A stretch of 10,530 bases of DNA, from contig JAGPGI010000059.1 in NCBI GenBank assembly GCA_018056045.1, positions 1-10,530 on the forward strand, written 5' to 3'. Origin of the DNA: Paracoccus sp. (in: a-proteobacteria). GTDB taxonomy: Bacteria > Pseudomonadota > Alphaproteobacteria > Rhodobacterales > Rhodobacteraceae. A program made the translations under genes and the position numbers. This document shows, piece by piece, positions 7,059 to 10,530 of the stretch (positions are counted from its first letter, which is position 1; each line of letters starts with the position of its first letter). The notes below the pieces were generated by a model. The model worked only from the letters and a program-made list of their open reading frames with translations, was not told the DNA's origin and did not search any database.

Positions 7059-7077
7059 GGCGGGCGGGCGGCCCGCC
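7059..7077. other. GC hairpin in the aceB-aceA intergenic gap
   Basis: GGCGGGC (7059-7065) and GCCCGCC (7071-7077) are perfect 7-base arms around a 5-base loop, 15 bases after the aceB stop on the minus strand. No T-run follows, so it is not a standard intrinsic terminator. It could act as an attenuator or as an RNA-stability element that sets different levels of the two enzymes. A 10-base perfect palindrome, TTCATATGAA (7044-7053), lies between it and the aceA ribosome site. Confidence 0.5.
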
Positions 7078-7092
7078 GAATGAGGTTTCAAA

Positions 7093-8715
7093 TCAGTCCA
7101 GCGCGTTCAGCACGTCATAGGCCGGCGCGGTGATGAAGTCGGGAAGCGCCTGCGCCGTCACCGCCTCCTGGACGATGCGCGCCGCCGAGGCGTAATGCCC
7201 GCGATGGAAGCCGTTCGGGCCCAGCCGGGTCAGGATCGAGACGATCTCGGCCTGAACCAGTTCGCCCAGCCAGTCGGCGGTAAAGAGCCGCTCTTCGCCG
7301 TTTTCCAGCGTGACCGTGGCGCCGTGACGCAGCCATTGCCACAGCTGGGCGCGGCAGATCTCGGCGGTGGCGGCATCCTCCATCATGTTGTGGATGGGGA
7401 CGGCGCCGCGGCCCGACAGCCAGTTGGCCAGATATTCGATCGCGACCGAGATGTTGGTCTTGACCCCGGCCTCGGTGATCTGGCCCTGATGCGGTTTCAG
7501 CAGCATCGCAGGCAGAATGCGCCATTCCTGACGCGGCTTGCGGATCTGGTTGGGGCCGGGCATTTCGGCGTCAAAGATTTCCTGCGCGACCGGGACCAGA
7601 TCGGGATGCGCGACCCAGCAGCCGTCAAAGCCCATGCCGACCTCGCGCTTTTTATCGGCGCGGACCTGGGCAAAGGCGGCCTTGTTGGCCTCGGCATCGT
7701 CCTTGACAGGGATCGCCGCCGACATGCCGCCCATGGCGTGAATGCCCCGGCGATGCGCCGCCTTGACCACGCGCGCGGCATAGGTCGCAAGGAAGGCGTC
7801 CTCCATGACAACCTCGGCGCGGTCGGGCAGGACATAGGCGTCGTGATTGCGCAGGGTCTTGATATAGCTGAAGATATAATCCCAGCGGCCGCAGTTCAGC
7901 CCGGCGATATGGTCGCGCAGTTCCCAGATGATTTCGTCCATCTCGAAGGCGGCGGGCAGGGTCTCGATCAGGACAGTGGCCTTGATCGTGCCTTGCGGCA
8001 GGCCAAGCCGGTCCTGGGCATAGGTAAAGACCTCGTTCCAGAAACGCGCCTCGCCATGGGCTTCCAGCTTGGGCAGATAGTAGAACGGACCGCGCCCGCT
8101 ATCGGCAAAGGCCTTGCCGGTATGGAACAGCGACAGGCCAAAGTCGAACAGCGCCGCCGAAATCGGCTGGGCGTTGATCAGCACGTTGGATTCCGACATA
8201 TGCAGCCCGCGCGGGCGCATCATCAGCAGCGCGGCATCCGGGCCGACGCGATAGGATTTGCCGCTGGCGCCGTCGTCATATTCCAGCGTGCCGTCGCGAT
8301 AGTCGATCAGGTTCTTCTGGCCGGCGATCAGATTGGCAAAGCTGGGCGAGGTCGCGTCCTCGAAATCCGCCATGAAGACCTTGGCGCCGGAATTCAGCGC
8401 GTTGATCATCATCTTGCGGTCGACCGGGCCGGTGATCTCGACGCGGCGATCCTCAAGGATTTCGGGGATTTCGGCGGCGCGCCAGATGCCCTGACGGATT
8501 TCCTTGGTCTGGGGCAGATAGTCGGGCAGTTCGCCGCGGTCGATGCGTTCCTGACGGCGGGCACGAGCAACCATCAGCGCGTGCAGCCGCAGACCGAACC
8601 GGCCTTGCAGTTCCGCGACAAAGGCCAGCGCCTCGGGGGTCAGGACATCGTCGGCACCGGGAACGGCGCGCAGGACGATCGGCGGCAAGGCGGGTGGTGG
8701 ACGATCAAGTGGCAT
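7093..8715 (-). CDS. aceB: Malate synthase A
   Basis: This 540-residue protein has the usual length of malate synthase isoform A. It condenses glyoxylate with acetyl-CoA to give malate, the second bypass step after isocitrate lyase. Landmarks are TGPVDRKMMINALNSGAK at 95-112, FMADFEDA at 114-121, MMRPRGLHM at 165-173 with the active-site arginine (R167), TVLIETLPAAFEM at 247-259 with the metal ligand E251, GLNCGRWDYIFS at 272-283 with the second metal ligand D279, and MMEDAAT at 444-450 with the catalytic base D447. Roles are assigned by analogy with the E. coli enzyme. A GGAGG ribosome site lies 5 bases before the ATG. It is the first gene after the divergent control region shared with the RamB-type regulator and is followed by aceA, forming a compact glyoxylate-bypass operon. 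Confidence 0.97.
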   Translation of the reverse strand: MPLDRPPPALPPIVLRAVPGADDVLTPEALAFVAELQGRFGLRLHALMVARARRQERIDRGELPDYLPQTKEIRQGIWRAAEIPEILEDRRVEITGPVDRKMMINALNSGAKVFMADFEDATSPSFANLIAGQKNLIDYRDGTLEYDDGASGKSYRVGPDAALLMMRPRGLHMSESNVLINAQPISAALFDFGLSLFHTGKAFADSGRGPFYYLPKLEAHGEARFWNEVFTYAQDRLGLPQGTIKATVLIETLPAAFEMDEIIWELRDHIAGLNCGRWDYIFSYIKTLRNHDAYVLPDRAEVVMEDAFLATYAARVVKAAHRRGIHAMGGMSAAIPVKDDAEANKAAFAQVRADKKREVGMGFDGCWVAHPDLVPVAQEIFDAEMPGPNQIRKPRQEWRILPAMLLKPHQGQITEAGVKTNISVAIEYLANWLSGRGAVPIHNMMEDAATAEICRAQLWQWLRHGATVTLENGEERLFTADWLGELVQAEIVSILTRLGPNGFHRGHYASAARIVQEAVTAQALPDFITAPAYDVLNALD

Positions 8716-8859
8716 GGGGGCCTCCGGGAAGGTTTTGTGATTCAGCTCATAATGTCATGTTAGTAATGTAATGGACTTTGCACAGCATAAACCTGTAAGG
8801 ATCGGGTGCTGAGGTAGGGATTGTCACATCGCCCGTGACAAGATTGTAAGGTTTGTCAC
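8716..8859. promoter_or_regulatory. Divergent aceB / ramB-type control region with RamB-like box
   Basis: This 144-base gap is visibly richer in A and T than its flanks and must hold both divergent promoters. GACTTTGCAC at 8774-8783 resembles the AACTTTGCAAA-type site that I recall for actinobacterial RamB. It lies about 60 bases upstream of the aceB ATG, a position compatible with activation. TAATG recurs at 8750, 8764 and 8769. I could not place -35/-10 elements with confidence on either strand. The TTGTCAC half-sites next to ramB are listed separately. Confidence 0.5.
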
Positions 8860-8865
8860 ATGACA
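8821..8865. promoter_or_regulatory. Three TTGTCAC half-sites overlapping the ramB-type gene start (candidate autoregulatory operator)
   Basis: TTGTCAC (8821-8827) and GTGACAA (8835-8841) form a perfect 7-base inverted repeat with a 7-base spacer. A third copy, TTGTCAC (8853-8859), runs into the ATG and itself forms TGTCA-CA-TGACA (8854-8865). The two direct copies share nine bases (TTGTCACAT) and are 32 bases apart, close to three helical turns. The ribosome site AAGG (8848-8851) is sandwiched between them, so protein bound here would block both transcription and translation initiation. The repeats are seen directly; the binding protein is inferred. Confidence 0.55.
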
Positions 8866-10296
8866 GGACGCAATGAAAAGCTGATCATCGGCCAGCGCCT
8901 GCGGGTGCTGCGGCAATCGCTGGGCCTGACGCAGGCGCAGATGGCGACCGAGCTGGGCGTCTCGGCCAGCTATGTCACCCTGATCGAGGCCGACCAGCGC
9001 CCGGCCTCGGCGCGGTTCCTGATGAAACTGGCCGAGGTCTATGACCTGAACGTGTCGGAACTGGCGCCCTCGACCGATGCGCAACTGGCCACCGATTTTT
9101 CGGCCGCGTTGAAAGAGCCGGCGCTTGGCACCGGCAGCCTGTCACGTTCGGAAATCGAGGCGGTGCTGCAAGCCTCGCCGCGCATCGCCTCGGCCTTTGT
9201 GCGGCTGCATGAGCAATATCGCGAGGCGATCCTGCGCCCGCAGGCCGATGACAACCCGCTGACCGACCGCGACAAGGCCGAGGTGCTGGCCGAAAACTCG
9301 CGCCCCGTCGATGCGGTCCGCAACTGGTTCTATGCCCATCGCAACTACGTCGATGCGCTGGACCGCCCGGCCGAGGAACTGGCCGAGGAACTGGCCCTGC
9401 ACCGGCACGAGCCGCATGTGGCGCTGACCAGCCGGCTGGCCTCGCACGGGATCATCGTGCGCATCCTGCCCGCCGAGGTGATGGGCGACCAGCTGCGGCG
9501 GTTCGATTTCCACCGCAAGGAACTGATGCTGTCGGAACTGCTGGGGCAGGCCAGCCGCCGCTTTCAGATCGGCGTCCTGCTGGCGCGTCTGGAGCAAGAG
9601 GCGACGATTGCGCAACTGGTCCAGGATTCGGACCTGTCCGACCCGCCCGCCGTATCGCTGCTGCGGGTCAGTCTGGCGAATTATTTCGGTGCGGCGCTGC
9701 TGATGCCTTACGGCCGCTTTCTGGCCGCCTGCGAATCCGAACGTTATGACGTCGAGCTGCTGGGCCACCGCTTCGGCGCCAGCTACGAGCAGACCGCGCA
9801 TCGCATGTCGACGCTGCAACGCCCGGATGCCAAGGGGATCCCGTTCTATTTCGTGCGCGTCGATCAGGCCGGGAACATCTCGAAACGCTTCAGCGCAGGG
9901 CGGTTTCCGTTCTCGCGCTTTGGCGGCACCTGCCCCTTGTGGAACATCCATGCCGCCTTCGAGACGCCCGAGCGCATCCAGACCCAGGTCATCCGGATGC
10001 CCGAAGGCGCAAGCTATTTCTCGATCGCGCGCACCACGACGCGGGCGGGCGGCCAGCATGGCGCGCCGGCGCAGCGGCTGGCCATCGGGCTGGGCTGCGA
10101 CGTGGCTTACGCGCCGCGGCTGATCTATGCCGATGGCATCGATCTGGAACGGACGCGGCCGGTCGATATCGGGCTGAACTGCTATCTGTGCGAGCGGCCC
10201 GACTGCTCGGCCCGGGCGCATGCGCCGATGAACCGCCGCCTGAAGGTCAATGAGCGCGAGCGCAGTCTGGCGCTGTTCAGCTTTGAGGAGGAGTGA
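8860..10296 (+). CDS. ramB: RamB/ScfR-type short-chain acyl-CoA responsive transcriptional regulator
   Basis: This 478-residue protein has the layout of the ScfR family (RamB, PccR, MccR). An XRE-type helix-turn-helix occupies about 10-66 (RLRVLRQSLGLTQAQMATEL, then SASYVTLIEADQRPAS). A degenerate IrrE/ImmA peptidase-like domain follows at about 190-310 and a DUF2083 C-terminal domain at about 315-470. The HExxH zinc motif of true IrrE peptidases is absent: the equivalent region reads ASRRFQIGVLLARLE (231-245). This fits the family's proposed ligand-sensing role. A cysteine cluster, CYLCERPDC (441-449), lies near the C-terminus. ScfR regulators control acetyl-, propionyl- or methylmalonyl-CoA assimilation, and divergence from aceB-aceA points to acetate and the RamB branch. 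In Paracoccus a RamB protein is reported to promote isocitrate lyase expression. The start at 8860 has AAGG 8 bases upstream. Confidence 0.9.
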   Translation: MTGRNEKLIIGQRLRVLRQSLGLTQAQMATELGVSASYVTLIEADQRPASARFLMKLAEVYDLNVSELAPSTDAQLATDFSAALKEPALGTGSLSRSEIEAVLQASPRIASAFVRLHEQYREAILRPQADDNPLTDRDKAEVLAENSRPVDAVRNWFYAHRNYVDALDRPAEELAEELALHRHEPHVALTSRLASHGIIVRILPAEVMGDQLRRFDFHRKELMLSELLGQASRRFQIGVLLARLEQEATIAQLVQDSDLSDPPAVSLLRVSLANYFGAALLMPYGRFLAACESERYDVELLGHRFGASYEQTAHRMSTLQRPDAKGIPFYFVRVDQAGNISKRFSAGRFPFSRFGGTCPLWNIHAAFETPERIQTQVIRMPEGASYFSIARTTTRAGGQHGAPAQRLAIGLGCDVAYAPRLIYADGIDLERTRPVDIGLNCYLCERPDCSARAHAPMNRRLKVNERERSLALFSFEEE

Positions 10297-10315
10297 CGCC
10301 GCGCGGGGCGAGCCC

Positions 10316-10396
10316 ATGGCCGACGCGGGCGGCATCCGCTGTCTTGAGGTTTTGGGCAAGGGGCTGGCGCAGGCCGTGCCCTTTTGCGCCAGATAG
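10316..10396 (+). other. Possible 26-codon small ORF between ramB and terminator
   Basis: An ATG at 10316 opens a 26-residue frame beginning MADAGGIRCLEVLG and ending at a TAG just before the terminator hairpin. The ribosome site is poor and the composition is ordinary for this GC content. It starts 20 bases after the ramB stop, so translation is conceivable, but chance is the more likely explanation. It is listed only so that the 133-base gap is described. Confidence 0.12.
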
Positions 10397-10397
10397 G

Positions 10398-10422
10398 AAA
10401 AAGGGGCCTTTCGGCCCCTTTT
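10398..10422. terminator. Bidirectional rho-independent terminator between convergent ramB and dctM
   Basis: GGGGCC (10403-10408) pairs perfectly with GGCCCC (10413-10418) around a 4-base loop. An A-run (10398-10402) lies on the left and a T-run (10419-10422) on the right, so it works as an intrinsic terminator in both directions. On the minus strand the loop is GAAA and five T residues follow. It lies 101 bases past the ramB stop and 7 bases past the dctM stop. Confidence 0.9.
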
Positions 10423-10429
10423 CGTGTCG

Positions 10430-10530
10430 TCAGTTCATGCCCAGCATATGCGGCAGGAACATGGTGATTTCCGGCACGTAGGTGATCAGCATCAGGAACA
10501 CCAACGCCGTCAGGATCCAGGGCGTGGCGG
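10430..10530 (-). CDS. dctM: TRAP transporter large permease, C-terminal end (partial)
   Basis: Only the last 32 residues and the stop are in the window; the gene enters from the right edge on the minus strand. The peptide runs ATPWILTALVFLMLITYVPE and ends with ITMFLPHMLGMN. This is the typical end of a DctM large permease: a PW start to the last hydrophobic helix, LITYVPE, then an LP-x2-LG tail. DctM is the multi-helix inner-membrane subunit of TRAP transporters, which import organic acids with sodium or proton flow using DctQ and a periplasmic DctP partner. The substrate cannot be told from this fragment. It ends at its own terminator and is convergent with ramB, so it is not cotranscribed with the acetate genes. 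Confidence 0.75.
   Translation of the reverse strand, partial: ATPWILTALVFLMLITYVPEITMFLPHMLGMN

Noticed and set aside
5447..7120. 557-codon plus-strand frame antisense to isocitrate lyase
   Set aside because: It is fully antisense to a clear enzyme, has no family features, and arises because wobble-position G/C in aceA removes stops in the opposite frame.
7195..8763. 522-codon plus-strand frame antisense to malate synthase
   Set aside because: Same composition artefact; no domain or plausible translation signals.
9142..10359. 405-codon minus-strand frame antisense to the RamB-type gene
   Set aside because: Shadow frame rich in Q, R and H with no family features, lying wholly against a well-supported regulator.
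1..10530. Search for mobile elements, CRISPR repeats, tRNA genes, phage or defence genes
   Set aside because: No transposase or integrase signatures, no regularly spaced repeats, no tRNA-like cloverleaf and no toxin or defence motifs were seen. Gene content and composition look uniform and metabolic.

Overview
The window is GC-rich chromosomal DNA with tightly packed genes, short intergenic gaps and gene content typical of an alphaproteobacterium of the Rhodobacterales, most likely Paracoccus or a close relative. This placement is inferred from three things: codon use; the pairing of a long-form isocitrate lyase with malate synthase A beside a RamB/ScfR-type regulator; and the hexuronate and TRAP-transport genes. 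I see no tRNA, rRNA, insertion sequence, integrase, attachment site or CRISPR array, and nothing that stands out as horizontally acquired.

Layout. (1) Positions 1-2480, minus strand: an operon reading gntR-type regulator, uxuA (mannonate dehydratase), then kdgK (2-keto-3-deoxygluconate kinase, cut by the window edge). The two enzymes carry out consecutive steps of hexuronate breakdown, D-mannonate to KDG to KDPG. The regulator is probably local and ligand-responsive. (2) 2611-3870, plus strand: a DUF2254 membrane protein of unknown function. It converges on (3) a LysR-type regulator (3877-4764, minus), which is divergent from (4) a PACE-family efflux pump (4841-5287, plus). The regulator-pump pair shares a 76-bp intergenic region full of ATCTGC/GCAGAT half-sites. 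(5) 5414-8715, minus: aceB (malate synthase A) followed by aceA (isocitrate lyase), the two glyoxylate-bypass enzymes. (6) 8860-10296, plus: a RamB/ScfR-type regulator divergent from aceB. Its control region holds a box like those bound by actinobacterial RamB and three TTGTCAC half-sites. (7) A strong bidirectional terminator near 10400, then the last 32 residues of a TRAP transporter large permease (dctM, minus) entering from the right edge.

How it works together. The aceB-aceA-ramB block is a self-contained acetate (C2) assimilation module with its own regulator. The uxuA-kdgK operon feeds sugar acids into the Entner-Doudoroff route. The LysR-PACE pair looks like an inducible small-molecule resistance unit. 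I found no convincing undescribed multi-gene system. The items most worth a second look are regulatory: the architecture around the ramB start codon, the LysR/PACE shared operator, and the structured RNA segments between aceB and aceA and downstream of aceA.
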